From Adiantum capillus-veneris (taxonomy: Eukaryota; Streptophyta; Polypodiopsida; Polypodiales; Pteridaceae): DNA of 64,000 nucleotides. Shown here piece by piece: positions 56,426 to 64,000 of this stretch (position 1 is the stretch's first letter; each line of letters begins with the position of its first letter). Location: NCBI GenBank assembly GCA_014529385.2, contig CM043971.1:93032840-93096839 (forward strand), in the 5' to 3' direction. The position numbers and the translations under genes are program-made. Below the pieces are notes generated by a model. It was not told the origin of the DNA, did no database searches, and worked only from the letters and a program-made list of their open reading frames with translations.

Positions 56426-59400
56426 AGAAAGTGAATGCTGCAACAATCAGGGACAATTATCCCCTGCCGATAACTGATCATGTTCTAGAGCGTGTATCAG
56501 GGAAAACAGCATACTCCTTTCTTGATGGTTTTTCAGGATATAACCAGCTAGCCATAGCACTGGAAGATCAACATAAAACAGCTTTTGCAACGGAGTGGGG
56601 AATTTATGCTTATCGGGTTATGCCTTTTGGTCTAACCAATGCTCCCGCAACCTTCCAGAGGCTGATGACGCATGCTTTCAAAGAATACTTAAGGCTGTTT
56701 CTCGAAATATACATGGATGACTTATGTGTACATTCTCTACTGAGAGATGAGCATCTAGAACACCTAAGAAAAGTATTTGAGAAATGTAGGACATATCGCA
56801 TTTGTCTCAATCCTGAGAAATGTGTGTTTATGGTCCGACAGGGCAGAATTCTGGGACATATTGTCTCACAAAACGGAATATCCACGGATTTAGAGAAGAT
56901 AAAAGTTATAGTGGATATGCCTAGACCAACCAATGCGAAACAAGTACAGAGCTTTATGGGACATTGCGGATATTATAGACGATTCATTTACATGTACGCT
57001 ATAATAGGCCAACCACTTTACAGGCTAATAGTGAACTTTGAATGGACAGAGGAGTGTGAGGAATCATTCAAGAAATTGAAAGAGGCACTCATTACTGCTC
57101 CAGTCTTGAAATCACCAGATTGGGAGAAGATATTCCATGTGCACATAGATGCTTCTGCATATGCAATAGGATGCATTCTGGCTCAGCCAGAAGAAGGAAA
57201 CATGGATTTTCCTATCTGTTACGCCAGTCGACAGCTCAACCATGCAGAGAAGAATTACACCACAACAGAGCGAGAGGGATTAGGAATGATCTATGCTGTG
57301 AAGAAATTTCGGCATTATCTTCTAGCCAACAAGTTTGTGTTTTTTACGGATCACCAAGCCTTGCTCTACCTAGTGAATAAACCATGCAATACCGGGAGAA
57401 TAGTGAGATGGTTCATTATCTTACTGGAATTCGACTTCACGGTAGTAGTAAAGAAAGGAAAAACACATCTTAGAGCTGATCATCTTTCGCGATTGACGAA
57501 TGGAGAAGACCCTATAGGAGTAGATGACGACATGCCAGACGCGTACTTGTTCAACATAGAAATGATACCTAAGTGGTCTCAAAATGTCGTTGACCTATTA
57601 ACCTATGGAGGAGAGTTCGATAGAAGAGAATACAACCTGAAACATATTGCTATTCAGCAATCCAAGAATCTTCAATTGATTGCAGGAAGGTTGTATCAAT
57701 TGGGAAATGATCATGTTTTACGGCTATGCATCAATCCTGAGGAATATAATATATATCTGTGCGAAGCACATGTTCAGGAATGTGCATTTCATTGTTCAAG
57801 AAGGAACACATATAGAAATTTGTTACAATTGGGAGTCTATTGGCCAGGAATGAAAGAAAGCATACATGAATATGTCACAGTATGTATTGTATGTTCATCA
57901 AAACCGCCAGCCGAGTATTCAACATTATATCAGATAATGATCGCTCCAGAATGGAGTCAGTATATTGTTGAATATCTCACAAATAGAACTTTCCCAGAAG
58001 GAACGTCAAAAGCTCGTCAGAAATCTGTAGAGACAGAAGCTAGAGATTACGCTTTAATAGGAGATCAACTCTATAAGAGAGGTAAAGACAACCAGCTTAG
58101 GATTTGCGCATCAGAGTCTGAGTATGTGATAATCCTGGAGCAAGCTCATGGAGGAGTAGGTGGAGGCCATTTCTCAGGTGATAAGACAGCAAAACTTGTC
58201 TTAGCCGCAGGAATATGGTGGCCAACATTACATATGGACGCTGAGGAATACGTTAAACGGTGTGATGACTGTCAGCGGACCAAAGTACCACTTAAAAGAG
58301 ATGATATGCCGCTTAGACCAATGATGGGGGCAAGAGCTTTTGCAAAATGGGGGATTGATTATGTCGGACCCATTTCACCTCCTGCATATAAGACTCATGC
58401 ACAATACATCATTGTGGCTACAGACTATCTAACAAAGTGGGTCGAAGCAAAGGCAACTCAAAAAGCAGATGCCAGGACCACGGCACAATTTCTATATGAA
58501 TACGTCTTTGTACGATATGGATTGCCAATAGAAATTGTGAGTGATCGAGGCACACATTTCATAAATGAAGTGATAGAGATCCTTCTAGATGAATTCATGG
58601 TAATCCATAGGAAATCAGCCCCGTATCATCCACAAGCAAACGGACAAGCTGAAGCAACAAACAAAACCATATGCACGGTCCTTACGAAGATTGTATCTAA
58701 GTCGAGAACTGACTGGGACCAGAAGTTGCATTCAACATTATGGGCATATAGGGTAGCATATAAAACATCAATAGGAACGACCCCATATAACATGGTTTTT
58801 GGGCTAAATGCTATCTTGCCAATAGAATTCTTGATTTCAACCTTAAGGGTGGCTAAGGATCTAGAATGGACAGGGCACGAGCTCTCTGATAGATTAGATG
58901 ACCTGGAAAAGCTAGATGAGCTTCGCCTAAAAGCAGTAGCTTCCATCTACGCTCAAAAAAGGCGACAAAAGGAATTTTTTGATAAGCATGTGCGGACTAA
59001 AGAGTTTAAGGTTGGGGACTATGTCCTAGTTTACACTCTGAAACAGCATGCTAAAAAGCTTAAAAAGCGAGGGATGGGACCTCTGGTGATTAAAGATCTA
59101 TCACCAAGTGGAGCCGTCAAGCTTGCTACATTAGACGGAGAGGAAATGCCCAATTGGATTAGTGGATGCAGAGTGAAAAAGTATCTTTTGCCGCTAACCC
59201 AAGACATGCTTCTCAAAATACATCAAGAAAAGTTGCGTGTCCAGAAAAAGAAAAAGATTGAGGAGGAAGCGCAAGCCGAGGCGAAGGAAAGAATGGAGAA
59301 AAGAAGACTACTGCGTCAGAAACAGCGCAATGAAGGAGCAATACGAATAAACGCAGTTAGTATAACAGAAATGGGGAATGACAAAGAAGAACCCATCATT

Positions 59401-60669
59401 GAATGCAAAGTAGGAACCAACCAAATCAAAGCCAGAGCACTATTGGATTCAGGAGCTCAAGCTAACCTACTGTCACTCAGTTTGTATAGACAATTGACAA
59501 ATGACACTAAACTACAAACTGCCAAGCAAGAGTTAAAAAGTTACTCTGAGAATTCAATCAAAACTGTCGGATGCACAGTTTTACATATACAGATTAACCA
59601 ATATGTGTATCCTCATATGTTTTACGTGGTTGAAGACCAAGCTACACAACATCCATTATTGCTAGGACAACCATGGCAGAAGCAATACAATGCAATGATT
59701 GACTGGAGTTCTAAATCAGTGCTTATCAAATACGAAGGTGAAAGTCAATCAGTTAAGTTCACCAAAGGAGCAGAGCCAACTCCAAAGGAAGAATCCACGG
59801 ACAAGGTCAAACAACAAACAGAGAAAAAGAAGAAGCAATGGCAACCAAAAGTTTCTACACAACTGGATTGCTCGTCGACGAGGAACTCTCAACATTGGAT
59901 AAGGAAGACAAGCAATAATATAACAGCTCAACCTTGGGATAAAATGGAGTCAACATTGGTATGGAGACCAAAAAAGGCTGTGCCAGAAAACACAAACAGA
60001 GTCTTCAATACCAGACAACAGAGTGATCCCCGACAATCAAGGACAGTGAAACAGATCTGGATTCCAAAGCAGTTCATGACGGCACAAAGCTATAGCAAGC
60101 AAATTTGGATCCCAAAGATTTGTAAAAAGGAACTCCCTTCAATACAATCAACGGAAACTCCTAGGTATTTCAAGCCAAGGAAATCAACACACAGAACAAA
60201 GCAGGTTTGGGTCGCAAAGAGTTTGTGGCAAGCACAAGCAAAGCGGAAACAGATTTGGATTGTGAAAAAAGACAACAAGGTAACGAAGAATCCATCTATG
60301 ATTCTACTACCAAATTGCCAAAACCAACCCAAAACCCGACCACCAATCCATCAATCAAACAAAGAGCAGCTTTATTGGAAAGACTGTTGTATCATCGCTC
60401 TACAATTGCATTGGGAACTTATGACCAAAACAACTACAATGCTTCACCCACAGACACTTCATAGTCGTCCGGGAGGACTCAGACTAGGAGGGGGGGAGGT
60501 ATACAGGAGCTACAAAGCAGCTACAAGCGGAAAAAACAAAGAAAAACAAAAATTATATTACAAGGGCAGTGTCTTACATGATTTTGCAATTTTTTTATGT
60601 TTGATTGCGGATATTGATAATATTTATGCCCTTATATACCTTGCTTTGCAACAAGAAGAGATCAAATGA
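56413..60669 (+). CDS. Element F Pol: RT, RNase H, double H2C2, integrase, second protease, tail
   Basis: 1418 codons. RT has MPFGLTNAPATFQRL and catalytic YMDD (residue ~100). RNase H (from ~240) has FHVHIDASAYAIGC, TTEREGLGMIYAVKK, FFTDHQALLYL and RADHLSR. Two H2C2 zinc modules follow (~452-492 and ~578-616). The integrase core keeps its triad: WGIDYVGP (~646), VSDRGTHF (~709) and GQAEATNKT (~743). The integrase C-terminal domain ends near residue 935. After a basic linker a retropepsin-like domain (~995-1105) and a basic W-I-P-K tail (~1130-1300) follow. All catalytic residues look intact. Upstream Gag-protease joins through a one-base deletion near 56423, so this copy probably needs only small repairs by nature to match an active relative. 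Confidence 0.88.
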   Translation: MCQLKKVNAATIRDNYPLPITDHVLERVSGKTAYSFLDGFSGYNQLAIALEDQHKTAFATEWGIYAYRVMPFGLTNAPATFQRLMTHAFKEYLRLFLEIYMDDLCVHSLLRDEHLEHLRKVFEKCRTYRICLNPEKCVFMVRQGRILGHIVSQNGISTDLEKIKVIVDMPRPTNAKQVQSFMGHCGYYRRFIYMYAIIGQPLYRLIVNFEWTEECEESFKKLKEALITAPVLKSPDWEKIFHVHIDASAYAIGCILAQPEEGNMDFPICYASRQLNHAEKNYTTTEREGLGMIYAVKKFRHYLLANKFVFFTDHQALLYLVNKPCNTGRIVRWFIILLEFDFTVVVKKGKTHLRADHLSRLTNGEDPIGVDDDMPDAYLFNIEMIPKWSQNVVDLLTYGGEFDRREYNLKHIAIQQSKNLQLIAGRLYQLGNDHVLRLCINPEEYNIYLCEAHVQECAFHCSRRNTYRNLLQLGVYWPGMKESIHEYVTVCIVCSSKPPAEYSTLYQIMIAPEWSQYIVEYLTNRTFPEGTSKARQKSVETEARDYALIGDQLYKRGKDNQLRICASESEYVIILEQAHGGVGGGHFSGDKTAKLVLAAGIWWPTLHMDAEEYVKRCDDCQRTKVPLKRDDMPLRPMMGARAFAKWGIDYVGPISPPAYKTHAQYIIVATDYLTKWVEAKATQKADARTTAQFLYEYVFVRYGLPIEIVSDRGTHFINEVIEILLDEFMVIHRKSAPYHPQANGQAEATNKTICTVLTKIVSKSRTDWDQKLHSTLWAYRVAYKTSIGTTPYNMVFGLNAILPIEFLISTLRVAKDLEWTGHELSDRLDDLEKLDELRLKAVASIYAQKRRQKEFFDKHVRTKEFKVGDYVLVYTLKQHAKKLKKRGMGPLVIKDLSPSGAVKLATLDGEEMPNWISGCRVKKYLLPLTQDMLLKIHQEKLRVQKKKKIEEEAQAEAKERMEKRRLLRQKQRNEGAIRINAVSITEMGNDKEEPIIECKVGTNQIKARALLDSGAQANLLSLSLYRQLTNDTKLQTAKQELKSYSENSIKTVGCTVLHIQINQYVYPHMFYVVEDQATQHPLLLGQPWQKQYNAMIDWSSKSVLIKYEGESQSVKFTKGAEPTPKEESTDKVKQQTEKKKKQWQPKVSTQLDCSSTRNSQHWIRKTSNNITAQPWDKMESTLVWRPKKAVPENTNRVFNTRQQSDPRQSRTVKQIWIPKQFMTAQSYSKQIWIPKICKKELPSIQSTETPRYFKPRKSTHRTKQVWVAKSLWQAQAKRKQIWIVKKDNKVTKNPSMILLPNCQNQPKTRPPIHQSNKEQLYWKDCCIIALQLHWELMTKTTTMLHPQTLHSRPGGLRLGGGEVYRSYKAATSGKNKEKQKLYYKGSVLHDFAIFLCLIADIDNIYALIYLALQQEEIK
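57550..58280 (+). repeat. Tandem duplication of the integrase H2C2 module (coding)
   Basis: Two consecutive protein segments align: WSQNVVDLLTYGGEF, LIAGRLYQLGNDHVLRLCI, HVQECAFH and CIVC in the first; WSQYIVEYLTNRTFP, LIGDQLYKRGKDNQLRICA, HGGVGGGH and CDDC in the second. Both keep HX6H and CX2C zinc ligands. The unit is about 125 residues. Elements A, B and C have a single module. Confidence 0.82.
59385..59770 (+). other. Second retropepsin-like domain, after integrase
   Basis: Within the pol ORF at residues ~990-1115: EPIIECKVGTNQIKARALLD starts the domain, the catalytic motif is LLDSGAQANLLS, a flap-like region follows, then HPLLLGQPWQKQ and MIDWSSKSVLIKY. These are the two landmarks of a retropepsin in order and at normal spacing. 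It is different in sequence from the protease before RT (MAILDSGAGVAIATKE, DIILGRPFMRQL), so it is not a recent duplication. Confidence 0.78.
59815..60310 (+). other. W-I-P-K repeat tail of element F Pol
   Basis: Basic sequence with WQPK, WIRK, WRPK, WIPK (twice, in VKQIWIPKQF and SKQIWIPKIC), WVAK and WIVK spaced about 15-30 residues. The same type of tail ends the element D ORF, with eight motifs. Function is unknown; nucleic-acid or chromatin binding would fit the charge. Confidence 0.7.
60486..60499 (+). other. Internal purine tract of element F
   Basis: AGGAGGGGGGGAGG overlaps the end of the pol ORF, more than 3.5 kb before any possible 3' LTR. It matches the internal tract of element D at 33892. 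Confidence 0.5.
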
Positions 60670-62102
60670 TGAATTTGGGTCTCTATATGTGTAAATATCA
60701 CTAAATAAGAGTGTTTTTGGAGCTAAAAAGTGGAAAAAAGTGGTAATCCAAGTCCAGAAATCACAAAGAAGTGTATATTCATATACACAGGGTTACCAGC
60801 TATTTATCGTGTATGTTTGGAATTTTTTGGCTTCAATTTACTATTTTCCTTTATTTTTTATGATTTTCTTAATAAAAGTAAAAGAAAAATAAAAAAGCAG
60901 GTGAAATGAGATCGGAAAAAAGAAAAGAATAGACGGCGATGATCCTAGTGACAAGGGCAACCCATGGTAAAAATGGGGTACAATTCTGAAAAAGTTGCGG
61001 AAAGCCCGAAATGACAGAATTTTGGCAAAGTGGACAAATTTCTCAGAAACAGGTCAAACGGAGTCCAAATTGAGAAATTTCAAATCCTAAAGTGCATTTC
61101 ACGACGAGATAGGAGCACATGTCAAATTTGGTAACAAGTGATCCGGGAAGCCCGAAGTTAAGTATTTTTCACTTCACTATCAAGCTCATTTCCACTATTA
61201 CCTTCTTGGAGAGAGCAAAGAGCACACAGGAGCATCCGACCTTCTACCGCCTTCTACGACTGCTACGAGAGCTCAGAGGACACCAGACATGAGAGGTAGA
61301 CTCGTTGCCATAAGCTTTTGATGCTTATCGTTAACTTTTGTCGCGAAAACTCACCAAAACCAAGAAACAAGAGCAGACGGGGAATGGGGAAGAACGCTAG
61401 GTAGGGGCACAACCGCCTAACCAAACTTTGCAAGAACTTAGAGGTGGGTTACCCTAGTATAGGAGATGAGTTTCTAGCACTCAAAGCTCGAGAAAGAACG
61501 ACTGGAAAAACCCTAGGTCAACAGAGCCTGCAAGAGGCAAACAGAAAAAAGTTGTCGGAACGACACAAAACTTCTCAGGAAGCTTAACAACATCGAGGGA
61601 AATGCAACCATGGAGTATCTCCGGGTTTGGATCACCAAAAGTAGGTCGGAACAACCGATTCGACTGCGGACACACAAAGCGTCATTTTGGCATAACGGCT
61701 AAAATTGACGACCAAATGACATGAAACTTCACGAGCAGTTTCAACTATACATGGATGACTTATGTTTGCAAGCAAAACCCAAAAGAAAGCTGATTCACTT
61801 ACCGATGGTGAAAAAGACGCTTTCGAGCAACCAAATGGATAAAGATGGAGAACGGGGAGCCAAAGTCAAGTCCAACCAACTGGATGGCTTCGCAACATAT
61901 CCAATGAGCTGGAAATGCAACTCTCAAGAAGAAAAGTTGAAGAAATTCAACTCCAAGGCAAAAAGACGACTTCGGAGACTGAAATGCCTATAAGGGGGCT
62001 TTTTAGCTAAACTGATGACTTTTTAAGTTGAAAACTAGTTAGCAGGGCTTAGGGCACTAGCACAAAGCATTCTTTACACAAAAAGACCAACATTTCAAGA
62101 AA
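60670..62102 (+). other. Element F spacer after pol
   Basis: About 1.4 kb without a convincing gene. A 90-codon frame at 61721-61993 is Lys-rich and unrecognised. The region near 61170-61330 (TACGAGAGCTCAGAG and on) has a leader-like feel, which could mean a promoter for the downstream ORF, but no TATA box stands out. Confidence 0.4.
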
Positions 62103-63113
62103 AGACATCATACGCGTATGATGTCTCACAGCATGATTTTCACATTCATTTCAACATTTGAGTGCATAGCCTCATTCCACATGTTAATCACATCCTATGA
62201 ACCAAGTATCATGAGAATTGGAGTTAGAAAACCCAAGGAAAACCAAAAAGACGCAAAGTAAGCCATAAAATTGATTTTTGGTCCTAATTTTGTCAAAATA
62301 ACTCCAAACTCATTGAAACTTTGTAGGATTGTTGATTAACACATCTACAAGCTATCTGGAACCAAAAAGCACCATTTTGACACAAAAGACATCATACGCG
62401 TATGATGTCTATTTGCACTTACAGAGCCAAAAATGCTCATTTGTCATCATACATCCATTATATATATCTAATACATGCTACATATGAAGTTTAGAACCAT
62501 TTGGTCAAGTGGATCACCCCATTAGCCCAATTAAGAGAAAATCCTTCATACAAAGCCTATTTTTGTCCCAAATCCAACATATTCAAGTCCAAACCAAGAT
62601 TTGAGTATAAAAAGTCCTTCACTAGCACATGGAGAGTCCACAGAACCAATCCCATGAAAAATTGATGAAAAAGACATCATACGCGTATGATGTCTCCAGA
62701 GCCATTTTTAGCCCAAATTCTATCCAAACTTGATAAATCCACTGAATAAGCCTATCTAAAGCCAAAACCAAGCTTATAGAGAAAATTGGTCCAAAAATGC
62801 AATAAAAGACATCATACGCGTATGATGTCTCACTATGTGATTTTGGCACCTCAGGGCTTCAACCACCAAACAGAAGTGTTCTACATGCCATTTGAAAGTA
62901 ATCCACCAAGTTTTATCCAATTTGGATCATAAAATCCATTTCCCTTTCAAAATTTTGCCAAGAGCCTGAATTGGACTAAACTGGCCAAAACTTGACCAAA
63001 TGGGATCCAAACTCAAATCCAAGCATATGACACTCATGTATACACTATCAGCTACAAGCACAACCAATATGAAGTCATTCTGACACAAAAGACATCATAC
63101 GCGTATGATGTCT
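62103..63113 (+). repeat. Second palindrome array of element F, between pol and the extra ORF
   Basis: The palindrome with arm AGACATCATACG is perfect at 62103, 62387, 62672, 62807 and 63090. Intervals are 284, 285, 135 and 283, the same two classes as in the leaders. A degenerate AGACGC lies near 62249. The array ends 167 bases before the ATG at 63280, much as the leader array ends 166 bases before the gag ATG at 50862. Confidence 0.92.
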
Positions 63114-63279
63114 CAAGCATGTTTTTTAGCCCAGTTTGCATATTTTTTCACCTACATTGCATCCTTAGGCCCTGAATAGCTCATGTTTCAATTTTCAAGT
63201 CATTTGAATAGTTAAAAGCTTCATTTCGGCTTTCAGTACTAAAAAGACGCTAACTTCTGAAATTGGAGTTACAGGATCC

Positions 63280-64000
63280 ATGGATTCCGCTAAGTCATCG
63301 GCAACTAAGAGAAAAAGACCAACCATCAAGGATGCTCTTGCAGAAGCAGAACCTTTTGATATTCCAACAGAAACCCTCAAGCCAACCAAGACTTGGGTGG
63401 AGGAAGTAGTACTAGAAAAAGAGGGAATAAAGATCTACCAGGGGACTTTCAGAGATCCTCAAGGGCAATCGGTCGATGTGCCTATGATCCCACGAGAATT
63501 AGTGGATTATAGCAGATCAGAGAACATCAGCAGATACCTGGAAAAGGCTGACTTACACAGGTTCTTCACCTCGAGACCATCAGGTGTAGACACAAGAAGA
63601 GTGTATGAGTTGGCAACATCCATTCAGAAGGATGGGAAAGCCACGTTGACAGCCATGGATGGAGAAACAGTTGAAGTACAGATCACTCCACAGCTCATTG
63701 CAGATGCATTGAAGCTGCACAACAAAGGGAGTTCTGTCAGAGAAAGAAGGGAGGCCATAGAGGTCTATGGATCAAAGAAACAAAATACAACCTACGGAGA
63801 TATGGCAGATCAACGAGCTGCAACCCTTTGCCGATTATACAACCAGTTTTTCCATGTGTGCAGTAAAAGACCGCAGAAGTATACTACACCACCCCATGCC
63901 ATTACGACAACCATCACATGGGCACTGAAGAGCAACGTGCCAAAAGAGGTGAATTATGCTCAATACATCCACGAGCAAGTAATCGCCATGCACAACCAGA
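63280..64000 (+). CDS. Extra ORF downstream of pol in element F, runs off the window
   Basis: The ATG at 63280 starts MDSAKSSATKRKRPTIKDAL and the frame is open for all 240 codons to the edge. It begins with a basic stretch that could be a nuclear signal (TKRKRP). The blocks VEVQITPQLIADALKLHNKG and YTTPPHAITTTITWALKSNV align with KVSVTLEAIAFAF and YVSEKLFAMLLAKTLDPQVH of the element A extra ORF. The second block resembles in pattern the 'putative plant transposon protein' domain of ORFs next to plant Athila-like elements. It has its own palindrome array upstream, like gag. Function is unknown. Confidence 0.7.
   Translation, partial: MDSAKSSATKRKRPTIKDALAEAEPFDIPTETLKPTKTWVEEVVLEKEGIKIYQGTFRDPQGQSVDVPMIPRELVDYSRSENISRYLEKADLHRFFTSRPSGVDTRRVYELATSIQKDGKATLTAMDGETVEVQITPQLIADALKLHNKGSSVRERREAIEVYGSKKQNTTYGDMADQRAATLCRLYNQFFHVCSKRPQKYTTPPHAITTTITWALKSNVPKEVNYAQYIHEQVIAMHNQ

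Larger units (their letters stand above)
48441..64000 (+). mobile_element. Element F: large Ty3-type retrotransposon with extra domains, 3' end outside window
   Basis: Plus strand: LTR (left limit uncertain, ends 49439), tRNA-Asp type primer site, leader with a palindrome array, gag (50862-51950 and on), protease, RT, RNase H, two H2C2 modules, integrase, a second retropepsin, W-I-P-K tail (to 60669), a purine tract, a second palindrome array and an extra ORF (63280 to the edge). The 3' LTR lies beyond 64000, so the element exceeds 15 kb. Only two frameshifts were found, making it much fresher than A, B or C. It is neither a chromovirus (no chromodomain) nor a dual-RNase-H Tat element. Confidence 0.85.

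Noticed and set aside
61721-61993. 90-codon Lys-rich ORF after element F pol
   Set aside because: Composition reflects A-rich DNA; no homologue within the window and no start context.

Overview
This window is nuclear DNA from a land plant with a large, repeat-rich genome. It is almost entirely LTR retrotransposons of plant types: Ty3 elements of the Athila/Tat kind, one chromodomain Ty3 element and one Tork-like Ty1/Copia element. It also has GA microsatellites, a foldback element and decayed pieces of host genes. No intact host gene, rRNA or tRNA gene was recognised. The plant group cannot be fixed from the sequence; a fern or gymnosperm would fit the element types, but that is a guess.

Layout. 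Element A (minus strand, 1-7133) is a decayed Ty3 element whose 3' end lies beyond the left edge. From 7134 to 11618 come a possible LTR edge, two unknown decayed plus-strand genes (7336-7767; 8107-9622, the latter with a TATA box and an intron), a 354-bp foldback element (9743-10096) and, on the minus strand, a decayed histone H3-like gene with CENH3-like traits (10202-11173). Element B (minus, 12187-23862) is a Tat-like Ty3 element with 2.6-3.1 kb LTRs and a second RNase H. The leader of B is also present beyond its 3' LTR (11619-12186), next to the histone-like gene, and its 5' LTR contains a captured gag fragment of an F-like element. Element C (minus, 24147 to about 48100) is a chromovirus. 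Its 3' LTR is split by element D (plus, 25506-36949) and its gag is split by the Copia element E (plus, 41952-47497, 5-bp target duplication CTCTT). Element F (plus, about 48440 to beyond 64000) is the best preserved: gag, protease, RT, RNase H and integrase carry only two frameshifts.

D and F are one family and are the most unusual part. Both have a tRNA-Asp type primer site and long leaders holding arrays of a 24-base perfect palindrome (12-base arm AGACATCCTACG in D, AGACATCATACG in F, each followed by its reverse complement). F has a second such array after pol. The sites fall at about 125 or about 284 bp intervals, the difference between families is matched in both arms, and each LTR carries the half-site of its own family. 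F pol has a tandemly duplicated H2C2 zinc module before the integrase core and, after the integrase, a second retropepsin-like domain, then a tail of repeated W-I-P-K motifs. D keeps gag, protease and the W-I-P-K tail in a 1175-codon open frame but has no RT or integrase, so it looks non-autonomous and could have been mobilised by an F-like element. D also carries a DEAD-box RNA helicase fragment near its 3' LTR. F and A both have an extra sense ORF downstream of pol from one related family.

Most stops in A, B, C and D are explained by single transitions (CGA to TGA, CAG to TAG, TGG to TAG), as expected from decay of methylated cytosines.
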